From positions 9,548,001-9,612,000 of the forward strand of contig NZ_CP092497.1 of assembly GCF_022479115.1 (NCBI RefSeq): a DNA stretch of 64,000 nucleotides. Reading direction: 5' to 3'. Shown here one piece after another: positions 23,741 to 32,250 of this stretch. Origin of the DNA: Amycolatopsis sp. EV170708-02-1. GTDB lineage: Bacteria; Actinomycetota; Actinomycetes; Mycobacteriales; Pseudonocardiaceae. Position 1 is the stretch's first letter; every line of letters starts with the position of its first letter. The position numbers were made by a program, and so were the translations under genes. The notes under the pieces are model-generated. The model was given only the letters and a program-made list of their open reading frames with translations. It was not told where the DNA came from and searched no databases.

Positions 23741-23746
23741 TAGAGT
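23741..23746 (+). promoter_or_regulatory. Leaderless -10 of the second GT2 gene
   Basis: TAGAGT ends 6 nt before GTG at 23753. It would give an internal promoter in the polysaccharide operon. Confidence 0.45.
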
Positions 23747-23752
23747 GATCCA

Positions 23753-24496
23753 GTGTCCAGTACGTCCGTGACCACCCGTCGCGTACTCATCGTGATGCCT
23801 GCCTTGAACGAGCAGGCCAGTGTCGGCGCGGTCATTTCCCAGGTCAAGCAGTCCTTGCCCGGCATGGACGTGCTGGTGGTCGACGACGGCTCGTCCGACG
23901 ACACGGCCAAGCTCGCCCGCGCGGCGGGCGCGGAGGTGGCCCGTCTGGCGGTGAACCTCGGCGTCGGCGGGGCCATGCGCACCGGCTTCCGGTACGCGGC
24001 CGCCCGCGGCTACGACGTCGTCGTCCAGGTGGACGCGGACGGTCAGCACGATCCCGACGAGGTCGCCGCCCTGCTGGACGCGCTCGACGACGCCGACATC
24101 GCGATCGGCTCGCGGTTCGCGGGCAAGGGTTCGTACAAGGCGAGCGGCCCCCGGAAATACGCGATGGTCGCGCTCTCGGTCGTTTTCTCCCGGCTCGGGA
24201 AGACCAAGCTCACCGACGTGACCTCAGGGTTCAAGGCGATGGGCCCGCGCGCGATCAAACTGTTCGCCGCGTACTACCCGGCCGAATACCTCGGCGACAC
24301 GGTCGAATCGCTGGTGCTGGCGATCCGCGCCGAACTGAAGATCAAGGAAATCCCGGTGATCATGCGGGAACGGGCGGGCGGGACGCCGAGCCATTCACCG
24401 GTGAAATCGGCCGTCTACCTCGGCCGCGCCGGACTCGCCCTGCTGCTGGCGCTGGTGCGCCGCCGCCCCGCCGTCGACTCGTCGGATTCGGCGTAG
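23753..24496 (+). CDS. Polyprenyl-phosphate-type glycosyltransferase family 2 (DPM1-like)
   Basis: 247 residues. GT-A catalytic core: VLIVMPALNEQASVGAVI, VLVVDDGSSDDT, VNLGVGGAMRTGFRYAAARGYDVVVQVDADGQHDPDEV (the DADGQH metal-binding motif), and IGSRF. There are no long membrane segments apart from a C-terminal hydrophobic stretch (AGLALLLALV). This class transfers sugar from a nucleotide donor to polyprenyl phosphate, which would feed the large membrane protein upstream. GTG start at 23753 is supported by a leaderless -10. Followed after 12 bp by the DUF2304 gene, a partner often seen with such GT2 enzymes. Confidence 0.88.
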   Translation: MSSTSVTTRRVLIVMPALNEQASVGAVISQVKQSLPGMDVLVVDDGSSDDTAKLARAAGAEVARLAVNLGVGGAMRTGFRYAAARGYDVVVQVDADGQHDPDEVAALLDALDDADIAIGSRFAGKGSYKASGPRKYAMVALSVVFSRLGKTKLTDVTSGFKAMGPRAIKLFAAYYPAEYLGDTVESLVLAIRAELKIKEIPVIMRERAGGTPSHSPVKSAVYLGRAGLALLLALVRRRPAVDSSDSA

Positions 24497-24508
24497 AAGG
24501 AGCTGATT

Positions 24509-24946
24509 ATGGACGGCTGGCGCGTTCTCAGCATCGTCGTCGCCTGTCTGGTGCTGTTCGTCGTCCTCGAGATGATGCGGCGGCGGAAACTGCGCGAGAA
24601 GTACGCGGGTGTGTGGCTCGTCCTCGCCATCGGCGTGATGGTGCTCGCGCTCGTTCCGCAGGCCGCCGACTTCATGGCGCGGATAACCGGCGTGCAGACG
24701 CCGTCGAACTTCGTATTCCTCTTGGCCGGTGTCGTGCTGGCGCTGGTCGCTTTGCATTTGTCGACCGAGGTCGGTCACCTCGAAGAAGAGGTCCGGACCT
24801 CCGTCGAGGAGATCGCGCTGCTCCGCTGCGAACTCGCCGACGCCCAGCGTGACCTGGAAGAACGCGTCGCGGCCCTCGAAGCCAAGACCGCGGCTCCCGA
24901 CAACGTCGACGGGCTCCCCGAAGTGAGCCCCGCACGCGCACGCTGA
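24509..24946 (+). CDS. DUF2304 family membrane protein
   Basis: 145 residues. Three hydrophobic helices (about 5-23, 35-52, 67-85), then a charged coiled-coil segment (VGHLEEEVRTSVEEIALLRCELADAQRDLEERVAALEAK) and a short tail. This is the DUF2304 pattern, found next to DPM1-like GT2 genes in many bacteria and thought to help anchor or present the transferase. ATG at 24509 is preceded by AAGGAG. It probably ends the polysaccharide operon. Confidence 0.88.
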   Translation: MDGWRVLSIVVACLVLFVVLEMMRRRKLREKYAGVWLVLAIGVMVLALVPQAADFMARITGVQTPSNFVFLLAGVVLALVALHLSTEVGHLEEEVRTSVEEIALLRCELADAQRDLEERVAALEAKTAAPDNVDGLPEVSPARAR

Positions 24947-24975
24947 TCGACGCCCTTTTCGCGGCCCCGCCGAGG

Positions 24976-25491
24976 TTGGGAGCCGTCCGCGTGCTCGCCG
25001 TCGACGGTCCTTCCGGCTCCGGGAAGTCCACGCTGGCCGGGAAGATCGTGGCCGAACTGGCCGGTCGCGGTGCCCGGGTGGCGCTGGTGAGCACCGACGA
25101 GTTCGCCACCTGGGACGAACCCGTTTCGTGGTGGCCGCGGCTGGAGACCGGCGTGCTGGAACCGCTGCGCGCGGGCAGGCCAGGGCGCTATCGGCGAGTG
25201 GACTGGTCCAGTGGCGGCCCGCTGCCTGGTGCAGAGGTCGAGATCCCCGTCCCCGAGGTCCTGGTGCTGGAAGGCGTTTCCAGTGGCCGCGCGCGGATGC
25301 GGCCCTCGTTGTCCCTGCTGACCTGGCTCGACGGCGGCAGCGAGGCCGAACGTCTCGACCGCGCCGCCGAGCGGGACGGCGAAGGGTCCCGGGCGGACCT
25401 GCGGCGCTGGCAGCTGTTCGAACGAGGGTGGTTCGCCGTCGATGGGACCCGGGCGGCGGCGGATCGTGTGGTCCCGTCTCGTGAGTGGTAA
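24976..25491 (+). CDS. Uridine kinase-like P-loop protein
   Basis: About 171 residues. Walker A GPSGSGKST (11-19), then VALVSTDEFATWDEPVSWWPRL, VLVLEGVSSGRARM and a C-terminal region with LFERGWFAVDGTRAAAD. This is the uridine/pantothenate-kinase-like P-loop group of actinobacteria. The start is unsure: TTG at 24976 is the only usual start codon in frame, but an upstream CTG (24943) would add a family-typical LIDALFAAPPRL segment. The last codons (VVPSREW and stop) lie inside a long palindrome at 25471-25530, so a repeat has supplied the C-terminus. Confidence 0.75.
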   Translation: MGAVRVLAVDGPSGSGKSTLAGKIVAELAGRGARVALVSTDEFATWDEPVSWWPRLETGVLEPLRAGRPGRYRRVDWSSGGPLPGAEVEIPVPEVLVLEGVSSGRARMRPSLSLLTWLDGGSEAERLDRAAERDGEGSRADLRRWQLFERGWFAVDGTRAAADRVVPSREW

Positions 25492-25530
25492 GGACGGTTA
25501 GAACCGTCGTTACCACTCACGAGACGGGAC
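25471..25530. repeat. Palindrome of the GTGAGTGGTAA family overlapping a stop codon
   Basis: Arms 25471-25492 (GTCCCGTCTCGTGAGTGGTAA...) and 25509-25530 pair nearly perfectly around GACGGTTAGAACCGTC. The kinase stop TAA (25489-25491) is in the left arm. Copies at 31980 and 62765 share GTGAGTGGTAA and CGGTTAGAAC. It can act as a terminator. Confidence 0.8.
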
Positions 25531-25546
25531 CGAGACGGCCGCTTCG

Positions 25547-25718
25547 CGTGATCGGCTGGACGGCACACGTGATCCGATGGACGACACACGTGACCGGGTG
25601 GACGACACACTCGCGAGCGGCGCCGGCCGCGAGCCGTCCGACCAGGCACGCTTGGCGTCCATCGGATCACGCGAGCCGTCCGCCGGAGCACGCTTGGCGT
25701 CCATCGGATCACGCTGGA
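25547..25718. repeat. 21-bp phased inverted array, element 2
   Basis: Left arm: CGTG-type boxes at 25547, 25568, 25589 and a degenerate one at 25610 (unit CACGTGATCCGATGGACGACA). Right arm, inverted: CGTCC boxes at 25635, 25656, 25677, 25698. All intervals are exactly 21 bp. The centre has CTCGCG and CGCGAG flanking AGCGGCGCCGGC (~25610-25633), itself palindromic. Confidence 0.8.
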
Positions 25719-26072
25719 CCCGGCCCCGTATCGGTTCCCCGGGACTTTCGGCTTAGCACTCACGAGAGCGGTCCCGATACCCGCGAATGTCCTGTTTTGT
25801 CAGTGACCCATTGGTTGTAGTGGTGGACACCCATTTGAGTCAGTGACCCGGCACTCTGCGCGTTAGTGGTCCGGAATTGATTACACTCCGTCCGGAATTG
25901 CGGACACTTTGCGGTCGTATTGGCCGTCGTGTAGCGCGATCGTAACCTCGCGTGCTTAAGTGCGGGCTGAGTTCCCGCTAGTGTCGGCGGGCACACCGAT
26001 CGTCCGTGGAGTTCGAGTTTCCGACCGACCGGACGGTGCCTAAACACCGAAAATCTCCTCAAGGGGTGCCAG
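25719..26072. other. Gene-free stretch upstream of the peptide importer
   Basis: About 350 bp without a credible gene. It holds CAGTGACCC twice (25801, 25841) and TCCGGAATTG twice (25870, 25891, again 21 bp apart). The base composition is less GC-rich than the flanks, as expected for a promoter region of the substrate-binding protein gene. No confident -35/-10 pair was found. AAGGGG precedes the ATG at 26073. Confidence 0.5.
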
Positions 26073-27746
26073 ATGCAGCAACTGCGGGTGACCCGAGCAC
26101 GCCGTGTGGCCCTGATCGGGCTTGCCGGCGCACTCGCGGTCTCCATTTCCGCCTGTGCCGAATCGAAGCGTGAAGAAGGCGCAGGGGGTGGCTCGGGAGG
26201 CACCATGGTCTTCGGCGCCGCCGGTAACCCGAAGACGTTCGACCCGCTCTTCAACGACGACGGTGAGACCTTCCGCATCATCCGCCAGATGATGGACACC
26301 CTGATCATGAACAAGCCGGGGACCGCGGACCTCGAGCCCGGCCTGGCGGAGAAGTGGGAAGGCAGCAACGAAGGCAAGACCTGGACCTTCACCCTGAAGA
26401 AGGGCGTGAAGTTCCACGACGGCACCCCGTTCAACGCCGAAGCGGTCTGCTTCAACTTCAACCGCATGTTCAACATGAAGGGCGCCGCCGCCCAGAGCCA
26501 GATGATCTACTACGGCGACGTCTTCGAGGGCTTCGCCAAGAACGAGGGTGACGCCTCCGGCGCCCCGGTGTTCAAGGACTGCCAGGCCAAGGACGAGTCG
26601 ACCGCCGTCCTGAACCTGAACAAGGCCAAGGGCGCCTTCCCGGCGGCCTTCACGCTGCCGTCGTTCTCGATCCAGAGCCCGGACGCGCTGAAGAAGTACA
26701 ACGCCGACGCCGTCACCCAGAGCGGTGACTCGTTCTCCTACCCGGAGTACGCGCTGAAGCACCCGACCGGCACCGGCCCGTTCAAGTTCGAGAGCTGGGA
26801 CCAGGCCAAGGGTGAGATCACGCTGGTCAAGGCCACCGACTCGCCGACCCAGACGGCCAAGCTCGACAAGCTGGTCTTCAAGGTCATCCCGGACGAGAAC
26901 GCCCGTAAGCAGGCGCTCAAGGCCGGCGACATCCAGGGCTACGACTACCCGTCGCCCGCGGACTACGGCCTGCTGCGCAACGACGGCGAGCAGGTGCTCA
27001 TCCGCCCGTCGTTCAACATCCTGTACCTGGGCATCAACCAGAAGAACAACCCGAAGCTGAAGGACCTCAAGGTCCGCCAGGCGCTGGCCTACGGTCTCAA
27101 CCGCGACCAGTTCGTCAAGTCGAAGCTCCCCGAGGGCGCCGAGACCGCGTCGCAGTTCGTGCCGAAGGCGATCGACGGCTACAACGAGAACGTCACCAAG
27201 TACGACTACAACCTTCAGAAGGCGAAAGACCTGCTGAAGGAAGCCGGCGCCGAGGGCATGACCCTGAAGTTCTATTACCCGACCGAGGTCACCCGGCCGT
27301 ACATGCCGAACCCGGCCGACATCTTCACCTCGCTGTCCGAGGACATGAAGGCCATGGGCATCAAGGTCGAGCCGATCGCCAAGCCGTGGAACGGTGGCTA
27401 CAAGGACGACGTCCAGAAGGCGGGCAAGCACGACGTGCACCTGCTCGGCTGGACCGGTGACTACAACGACGCCGGTAACTTCGTCGGCACCTTCTTCGGT
27501 CGCGAGAAGCCGGAATTCGGCTTCACCAACGCGGAGCTCTTCTCGGCCATTTCCGCCGCGGACGCCGCGCCCGCCGGTGAGGCGCACACCAAGGCGTACC
27601 AGGAAGTGAACCAGAAGATCATGGAGTACCTGCCCGCCATCCCGATCTCCTACGGCCCCCCGGCGATCGTCGTCGGCCCGAAGGTGAAGGGTCTGGTGGC
27701 CAGCCCGCTGACCGACGAGCGCTTCTACACCGTCACGGTCAACTGA
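26073..27746 (+). CDS. Peptide ABC transporter substrate-binding lipoprotein (SBP_bac_5)
   Basis: 557 residues. Signal peptide with lipobox SISAC, acceptor C28, then a Gly/Ser linker. The SBP_bac_5 fold is clear: MVFGAAGNPKTFDPLF, LEPGLAEKWEGS, WTFTLKKGVKFHDGTPFNAEAV, PTGTGPFKFESWD, NILYLGINQKN, VRQALAYGLNRDQFV, LLGWTGDYNDAGNFVG. It captures oligo- or dipeptides outside the membrane and delivers them to the permeases downstream. Codon usage is strongly biased to C-ending codons, fitting high expression. A strong hairpin sits between this gene and the permease genes and probably lowers downstream expression. Confidence 0.95.
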   Translation: MQQLRVTRARRVALIGLAGALAVSISACAESKREEGAGGGSGGTMVFGAAGNPKTFDPLFNDDGETFRIIRQMMDTLIMNKPGTADLEPGLAEKWEGSNEGKTWTFTLKKGVKFHDGTPFNAEAVCFNFNRMFNMKGAAAQSQMIYYGDVFEGFAKNEGDASGAPVFKDCQAKDESTAVLNLNKAKGAFPAAFTLPSFSIQSPDALKKYNADAVTQSGDSFSYPEYALKHPTGTGPFKFESWDQAKGEITLVKATDSPTQTAKLDKLVFKVIPDENARKQALKAGDIQGYDYPSPADYGLLRNDGEQVLIRPSFNILYLGINQKNNPKLKDLKVRQALAYGLNRDQFVKSKLPEGAETASQFVPKAIDGYNENVTKYDYNLQKAKDLLKEAGAEGMTLKFYYPTEVTRPYMPNPADIFTSLSEDMKAMGIKVEPIAKPWNGGYKDDVQKAGKHDVHLLGWTGDYNDAGNFVGTFFGREKPEFGFTNAELFSAISAADAAPAGEAHTKAYQEVNQKIMEYLPAIPISYGPPAIVVGPKVKGLVASPLTDERFYTVTVN

Positions 27747-27765
27747 TCTACCACCACTAAGCCAC

Positions 27766-27797
27766 CAGGGGGTGGGCGCTACCGCGCCCGCCCCCTG
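27766..27797 (+). promoter_or_regulatory. Intercistronic hairpin in the peptide importer operon
   Basis: CAGGGGGTGGGCG (27766-27778) pairs with CGCCCGCCCCCTG (27785-27797), a 13-bp stem with one G-T wobble. Such stems between binding protein and permease genes commonly stabilise the upstream mRNA or attenuate read-through, giving excess binding protein. Confidence 0.6.
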
Positions 27798-27832
27798 TGG
27801 CCCATTCCCGGGCTGGCAACAAAGGAACGCAC

Positions 27833-28834
27833 GTGCTCCGTTTTCTCGTGCGTCGGCTGCTACAAGCGATACCGACGCTCTTGATCCTGTCCATTTTGAT
27901 CTTCGCCTGGCTCCGGTCCCTGCCCGGTGGCCCCGCCGGCGCCCTCCTGGGTGACAAGGCGACCCCGGAGAAGATCGCCGACCTGAACAAGCTTCTCGGC
28001 CTCGACGATCCGATCTTCGTCCAATACTTCAAGTTCCTCGGCCGGGCGATCACCGGCGACTTCGGCAACTCGCTGGTCTCCGCCCAGCCGGTCATGTCGG
28101 AGATCGGGAACTTCCTCCCCGCCACGATCGAGCTCGGTTTCTGCGCGATGCTCATCGCGGTGGGCCTCGGCATCCCGTTCGGTTACCTGTCCGCGCGGTT
28201 CCGCGGCGGTGCCGTCGACAACGTCATCATCGTGCTGAGCCTGGTCGGCGTCGCCGTGCCGGTGTTCTTCCTCGGCTACATGATGCAGGACGCGCTGGCC
28301 GCTCCGCTGGGACTTCCGTCGCAGGGCCGTCAGATGGCGGGCCTCGACGCCACCACCGTCACCGGTTTCGCGGTCTTCGACGGCATCATCACCCAGGAAT
28401 GGGACGCCGCCTGGGACGCGATCACCCACCTGATCCTTCCCGCGTTCGCGCTCGCCACCATCCCGCTCGCGGTGATCGTCCGGATCACCCGCGCGTCGGT
28501 GCTGGACGTGCTGAACGAGGACTTCATCCGCACCGCCAACTCGAAGGGCCTGACCCAGCCGATCGTCCGGCGCCGTCACGTGCTCCGCAACGGGCTCCTG
28601 CCGGTGGTCACCGTCATCGGCCTGCAGACCGGCGCACTGCTCGGTGGCGCCGTGCTGACCGAGCGGGTGTTCAACTTCCGCGGCCTGGGCTTCCTGCTCG
28701 CCGAGGGCATCGAACGGCGTGACTACCCGCGTCTGCAAGCGCTGCTGCTGTTCGGCGCGCTGGTCTACGTGCTGGTGAACACGCTGGTCGACATCTCGTA
28801 CGGGCTCATCGACCCGAGGGTGCGTGTCCGATGA
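27833..28834 (+). CDS. Peptide ABC transporter permease (DppB/OppB type)
   Basis: 333 residues, about six membrane helices. N-terminal VRRLLQAIPTLLILSILIFAWLRSLPGGPA is the standard DppB start; the EAA-loop region reads FIRTANSKGLTQPIVRRRHVLRNGLLPVVTVIGLQTGALLGGAVLTERVF. GTG start at 27833 has AAAGGA seven bases before. The next permease gene begins inside the stop codon (ATGA). Forms the membrane channel with the DppC-type protein. Confidence 0.95.
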   Translation: MLRFLVRRLLQAIPTLLILSILIFAWLRSLPGGPAGALLGDKATPEKIADLNKLLGLDDPIFVQYFKFLGRAITGDFGNSLVSAQPVMSEIGNFLPATIELGFCAMLIAVGLGIPFGYLSARFRGGAVDNVIIVLSLVGVAVPVFFLGYMMQDALAAPLGLPSQGRQMAGLDATTVTGFAVFDGIITQEWDAAWDAITHLILPAFALATIPLAVIVRITRASVLDVLNEDFIRTANSKGLTQPIVRRRHVLRNGLLPVVTVIGLQTGALLGGAVLTERVFNFRGLGFLLAEGIERRDYPRLQALLLFGALVYVLVNTLVDISYGLIDPRVRVR

Positions 28835-29766
28835 ACACATTGCTGAACAAGAAGAAGGAACCGATCGACAAGCTCGCCGCGACGTCGGCGAAGGGGCACA
28901 GCCTCGGTGGCGAGGCGGTCCGCCGCATGCTGCGGAGCCCGGTGGCGATCACCGGTGGCGTGATCACCCTGCTGTTCCTGCTGCTGGCGATCCTGGCGCC
29001 GTTCATCGCGCCGAAGGACCCGTACGAGCGGTACCTGCAGAGCGAGGTCATCCTCGGCCAGGGCATCATCCCCGGCGCGCAGGCCGGTTTCCCGCTCGGT
29101 GTCGACGACTTCGGTCGCGACTATCTTTCGCGGCTGCTGGTCGGCGCGCAGAACACGCTGCTGGTCGGTGTGCTCGCGACGATCATCGGCGTCGTGGTCG
29201 GCATGATCATCGGCGGCCTCGCCGGTGCCTTCGGCGGCTGGGTCGACACGGTGCTGATGCGCCTCGTCGACGTCATGCTGTCCGTGCCGTCGCTGCTGCT
29301 GGCGATCTCGGTCGCCGCGCTGTTCCAGAAGCCGAGCCAGTGGACCGTGATCGTGGCCGTGTCGATGGTCGGCGTGCCGATCTTCGCGCGGTTGCTGCGC
29401 GGTTCGATGCTCGCGCAGAGAAACAGCGACCACGTGCTCGCGGCGACGTCGCTCGGCGTCAAACGCGGGGCGATCGTGTTGCGGCACATGCTGCCCAACT
29501 CGCTCGGCCCGGTCATCGTGCAGGCGACGCTGACGCTGGCCACCGCGATCCTCGAGGCGGCGGCGCTGTCGTTCCTCGGTCTCGGCGACCCGGACCCGAA
29601 CCGGGCGGAATGGGGCATCATGCTGAGCCGCAGCGCTCGGCAGTTCCTCGACATCCGCCCCGAGCTGGCGTACTACCCGGCCATCGCGATCATCATCGTC
29701 GCGCTCGGGTTCACGCTGCTCGGCGAGTCCCTGCGGGAAGCCCTCGATCCGAAGAACAGGCGGTGA
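28831..29766 (+). CDS. Peptide ABC transporter permease (DppC/OppC type)
   Basis: 311 residues. N-terminal cytoplasmic stretch, then TM1 (VAITGGVITLLFLLLAILAPFIAP), the DppC motif HPLGVDDFGRD is present as FPLGVDDFGRDYLSRLLVGAQNTL, and the EAA loop VLAATSLGVKRGAIVLRHMLPNSLGPVIVQATLTLATAILEAAALSFLGLG. Second half of the channel. Translation is coupled to the upstream permease by a 4-bp overlap; the ATPase follows after 7 bp. Confidence 0.95.
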   Translation: MNTLLNKKKEPIDKLAATSAKGHSLGGEAVRRMLRSPVAITGGVITLLFLLLAILAPFIAPKDPYERYLQSEVILGQGIIPGAQAGFPLGVDDFGRDYLSRLLVGAQNTLLVGVLATIIGVVVGMIIGGLAGAFGGWVDTVLMRLVDVMLSVPSLLLAISVAALFQKPSQWTVIVAVSMVGVPIFARLLRGSMLAQRNSDHVLAATSLGVKRGAIVLRHMLPNSLGPVIVQATLTLATAILEAAALSFLGLGDPDPNRAEWGIMLSRSARQFLDIRPELAYYPAIAIIIVALGFTLLGESLREALDPKNRR

Positions 29767-29773
29767 TTTTCTG

Positions 29774-30769
29774 ATGGCACTCCTCGAAGTACGCGACCTC
29801 AAGGTCGTTTTCTCCCGGCGCGGCGAGAAGCCGTTCACCGCGGTGGACGAGGTCAGTTTCGACGTCGAACCCGGCCAGACGGTCGGTCTCGTCGGTGAGT
29901 CCGGTTGCGGCAAATCCGTGACCTCGCTGGCGATCATGCGGCTGCTCGCGAAGCGCGGCAACCAGGTCAGCGGTTCGGTTTCGTTCGAAGGCACGGATCT
30001 GCTTCGCCTGTCGGATAGGGAAATGCGGGACCGCCGTGGCCGTGACCTCGGCATGGTGTTCCAGGATCCGCTGTCCTCGCTGAACCCGGTCATCCCGATC
30101 GGGCTGCAGATCACCGAGGTGCTGGAGCGGCATCGTGGGATGTCGCGCAAGGCGGCGTCGGTGGAGGCGGCGGAACTGCTGGACAAGGTCGGCATCCCCG
30201 ACCCGGCGCGGCGGCTTTCCGAGTACCCGCACCAGCTTTCCGGCGGGATGCGGCAGCGTGCGCTGATCGCGATCGCGCTGGCGTGCCGTCCCCGGCTGCT
30301 CATCGCCGACGAACCGACCACCGCGCTCGACGTGACGATCCAGGCGCAGATCCTCGCGCTGCTGCGGGAACTGGTGCAGGACACCGGGACCGCGCTGATC
30401 ATGATCACGCACGACCTCGGTGTCGTCGCCGGTCTCTGCGACCAGGTCAACGTGCTCTACGGCGGCAAGATCGTCGAGCGCGCCGAGCGGCACGCGTTGT
30501 TCGCCGAGCCGCGGCATCCCTACACGCACGGCCTGCTCGCCTCGATCCCGCGTCTCGACGCGGGCCGCGGCGAGAAACTGATCCCCATCAAGGGATCCGT
30601 CGCCGACAACATCCCGTGGGACGGCGGCTGCGCGTTCGCGCCCCGCTGCCCGAACGCTCTCGGCGTGTGCCGGGAGGTTTCACCGCAGCTGACCCCGGAT
30701 CGCAACGGGCTGCTGCGCTGCCACAACCCGGTGATCCCGGCCGTGGCCGCACGAGGAGGGGCCCGATGA
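29774..30769 (+). CDS. Peptide ABC transporter ATP-binding protein (DppD/OppD type)
   Basis: 331 residues. Walker A GESGCGKS (41-48), Q-loop [10 protein letters not shown], signature LSGGMRQR, Walker [14 protein letters not shown]-loop ITHD, and the C-terminal oligopeptide domain with [14 protein letters not shown] and cysteines [14 protein letters not shown] that in homologues bind an Fe-S cluster or structural metal. Powers import together with the paralogue downstream. Its stop overlaps the next start as ATGA. Confidence 0.96.
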   Translation: MALLEVRDLKVVFSRRGEKPFTAVDEVSFDVEPGQTVGLVGESGCGKSVTSLAIMRLLAKRGNQVSGSVSFEGTDLLRLSDREMRDRRGRDLGMVFQDPLSSLNPVIPIGLQITEVLERHRGMSRKAASVEAAELLDKVGIPDPARRLSEYPHQLSGGMRQRALIAIALACRPRLLIADEPTTALDVTIQAQILALLRELVQDTGTALIMITHDLGVVAGLCDQVNVLYGGKIVERAERHALFAEPRHPYTHGLLASIPRLDAGRGEKLIPIKGSVADNIPWDGGCAFAPRCPNALGVCREVSPQLTPDRNGLLRCHNPVIPAVAARGGAR

Positions 30770-31884
30770 CCCACACGGTACCGCCGCAGGACGTGCTACT
30801 GGAGGTCGACGACCTCAAGGTGCACTTCCCGATCAAACGCGGCATCGTGGTCGACCGCACGGTCGGGCACGTGTTCGCCGTCGACGGCGTCGATCTGGCC
30901 ATCCGCCGTGGTGAGACCTACGGCCTGGTCGGGGAATCCGGCTGCGGTAAGTCCACTTTGGGCAGGGCGATCCTCCGGCTGACCGAGCTGACCGACGGCA
31001 AGGTCGTCTTCGACGGCACCGACGTCGCCGGGCTCAAGGGCGAGGAACTGCGCAAGGCCCGCCGCCGGATGCAGATGGTGTTCCAGGACCCGATGTCCTC
31101 TTTGGACCCTCGGCAGTCGGTGGAATCCATTCTGACCGAAGGGATGAAGGCGCACGGCCTCGCCGACGACAAGGAGACGACGGCCAAGCGGCTGCGCGAA
31201 CTCCTTGCCGCCGTCGGTCTTCCGGAGTCCTCGCTGCGGAAGTACCCGCACGAGTTCTCGGGCGGTCAGCGTCAGCGCATCGGCATCGCGCGGGCACTGG
31301 CGGTGGAGCCGGACCTGATCGTCGCCGACGAACCGGTGTCCGCGCTGGACGTCTCGGTGCAGGCTCAGGTGGTCAACCTCCTGGAGGATCTGCAGGAGAA
31401 GCTCGGGCTGACGTACCTGGTGATCGCGCACGACCTCGCGGTGGTGCGCCACATCTCCGACCGCATCGGCGTGATGTACCTCGGCTCGCTGGTCGAAGAG
31501 GCCGACGCCGACACGCTGTACGAGGACCCCCTGCACCCGTACACGCGGGCGCTGCTCTCGGCGATCCCCGTGCCGGACCCGACGGTGGAGGACAGCCGCG
31601 AGCAGATCCTGCTCGCCGGTGACCTGCCCTCGCCGGCGCGGCCGCCGTCCGGCTGCCGGTTCCACACGCGGTGCCCGTGGAAGCAGCAGAGCCTGTGCGA
31701 CACCGACCGCCCGCAGCTGCGGGAGATCGGCGCCGGGCACCGGGTCGCGTGCCACTACGCGGAGGACATCCGCGACGGGCGGATCAAACCGCACGAGGTC
31801 AAGGCGGAACTCGTCGAGGCCGGGGAGCTGAACCCCGACGTCGGCGGACTGCCGGACGTCGGCTCGGCGGCGGAAATCCTCTAG
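30766..31884 (+). CDS. Peptide ABC transporter ATP-binding protein (DppF/OppF type)
   Basis: 372 residues. Walker [10 protein letters not shown] (56-64), [14 protein letters not shown], signature FSGGQRQR, Walker [15 protein letters not shown] of VIAHD, and C-terminal [16 protein letters not shown] plus [15 protein letters not shown]. An extra ~45-residue acidic tail ([25 protein letters not shown]) is longer than usual. ATG at 30766 follows GAGGAGGGG. The longer frame upstream lies in the previous gene and is ignored. Last gene of the importer operon; a strong palindrome follows. Confidence 0.96.
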   Translation: MTHTVPPQDVLLEVDDLKVHFPIKRGIVVDRTVGHVFAVDGVDLAIRRGETYGLVGESGCGKSTLGRAILRLTELTDGKVVFDGTDVAGLKGEELRKARRRMQMVFQDPMSSLDPRQSVESILTEGMKAHGLADDKETTAKRLRELLAAVGLPESSLRKYPHEFSGGQRQRIGIARALAVEPDLIVADEPVSALDVSVQAQVVNLLEDLQEKLGLTYLVIAHDLAVVRHISDRIGVMYLGSLVEEADADTLYEDPLHPYTRALLSAIPVPDPTVEDSREQILLAGDLPSPARPPSGCRFHTRCPWKQQSLCDTDRPQLREIGAGHRVACHYAEDIRDGRIKPHEVKAELVEAGELNPDVGGLPDVGSAAEIL

Positions 31885-31897
31885 TTCGTTCCGAACG

Positions 31898-31950
31898 CGC
31901 GTGAAGGCCCCCTTCCCTCGGCTCAGCCGAGGGAAGGGGGCCTTCACGCG
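31898..31950. terminator. 26-bp perfect palindrome after the importer operon
   Basis: Arms 31898-31923 and 31925-31950 are perfect complements (CGCGTGAAGGCCCCCTTCCC...), family of 18051 and 38363. It ends the ABC operon. Confidence 0.85.
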
Positions 31951-31956
31951 CTTCGG

Positions 31957-31980
31957 CCGCATTTAGAGGAGGAAATGCGG
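31957..31980. repeat. CCGCATTTAGAGGA palindrome, copy 1 of this region
   Basis: CCGCATTT (31957-31964) pairs with AAATGCGG (31973-31980) around AGAGGAGG. Other copies: 12465-12488 and 32190-32213. Confidence 0.7.
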
Positions 31981-32031
31981 AGGTCGTGAGTGGTAAAGAC
32001 GGTTAGAACGATCATTGCCACTCACGACCTC
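31980..32031. repeat. GTGAGTGGTAA-family palindrome
   Basis: GAGGTCGTGAGTGG (31980-31993) pairs with CCACTCACGACCTC (32018-32031); the inner part shares GACGGTTAGAAC with copies at 25471 and 62765 but is less perfectly paired. Confidence 0.7.
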
Positions 32032-32103
32032 GGTGCAAAGCGCTCAAATCGGGCATCGAACGAGTCCTGGTGTCCCTTGTGGACGGTTTAGGCGTGCCCG
32101 GCC

Positions 32104-32160
32104 GTGTTGCGAAAGCCACTTTCGCAACACTCAAGGTTGCGAAAGTGGCTTTCGCAACAC
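32104..32160. repeat. Double AAGCCACTTTC palindrome
   Basis: Stem 32104-32115/32119-32130 (GTGTTGCGAAAG, loop CCA) is followed after 5 bp by stem 32136-32145/32149-32158 with loop TGG. The second is the reverse complement of the first, so the pair is also one large inverted repeat. Confidence 0.75.
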
Positions 32161-32184
32161 GCGGCGCATCGGCGAGCGGACCCC

Positions 32185-32218
32185 GCCTGCCGCATTTAGA
32201 GGACGAAATGCGGCAGGC
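32185..32218. repeat. CCGCATTTAGAGGA palindrome, copy 2 of this region
   Basis: GCCTGCCGCATTT (32185-32197) pairs perfectly with 32206-32218 around AGAGGACG. It lies 33 bp before the SDR start and may be in that promoter region. With the preceding elements it completes a gene-free stretch (31885-32250) made almost wholly of palindromes. Confidence 0.75.
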
Positions 32219-32250
32219 GCGGAAGGCCGGTTTCGGGCAGACTCGGTGTC

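Noticed and set aside
21743..23743. 666-codon plus-strand frame overlapping 21759-23735
   Set aside because: Second frame of the same gene; composition is Arg/Ala/Pro-rich without membrane helices, while the chosen frame gives clear helices.
25719..26072. Origin or attachment site in the gene-free stretch
   Set aside because: Short direct repeats are present but no DnaA boxes, tRNA end or integrase were seen.
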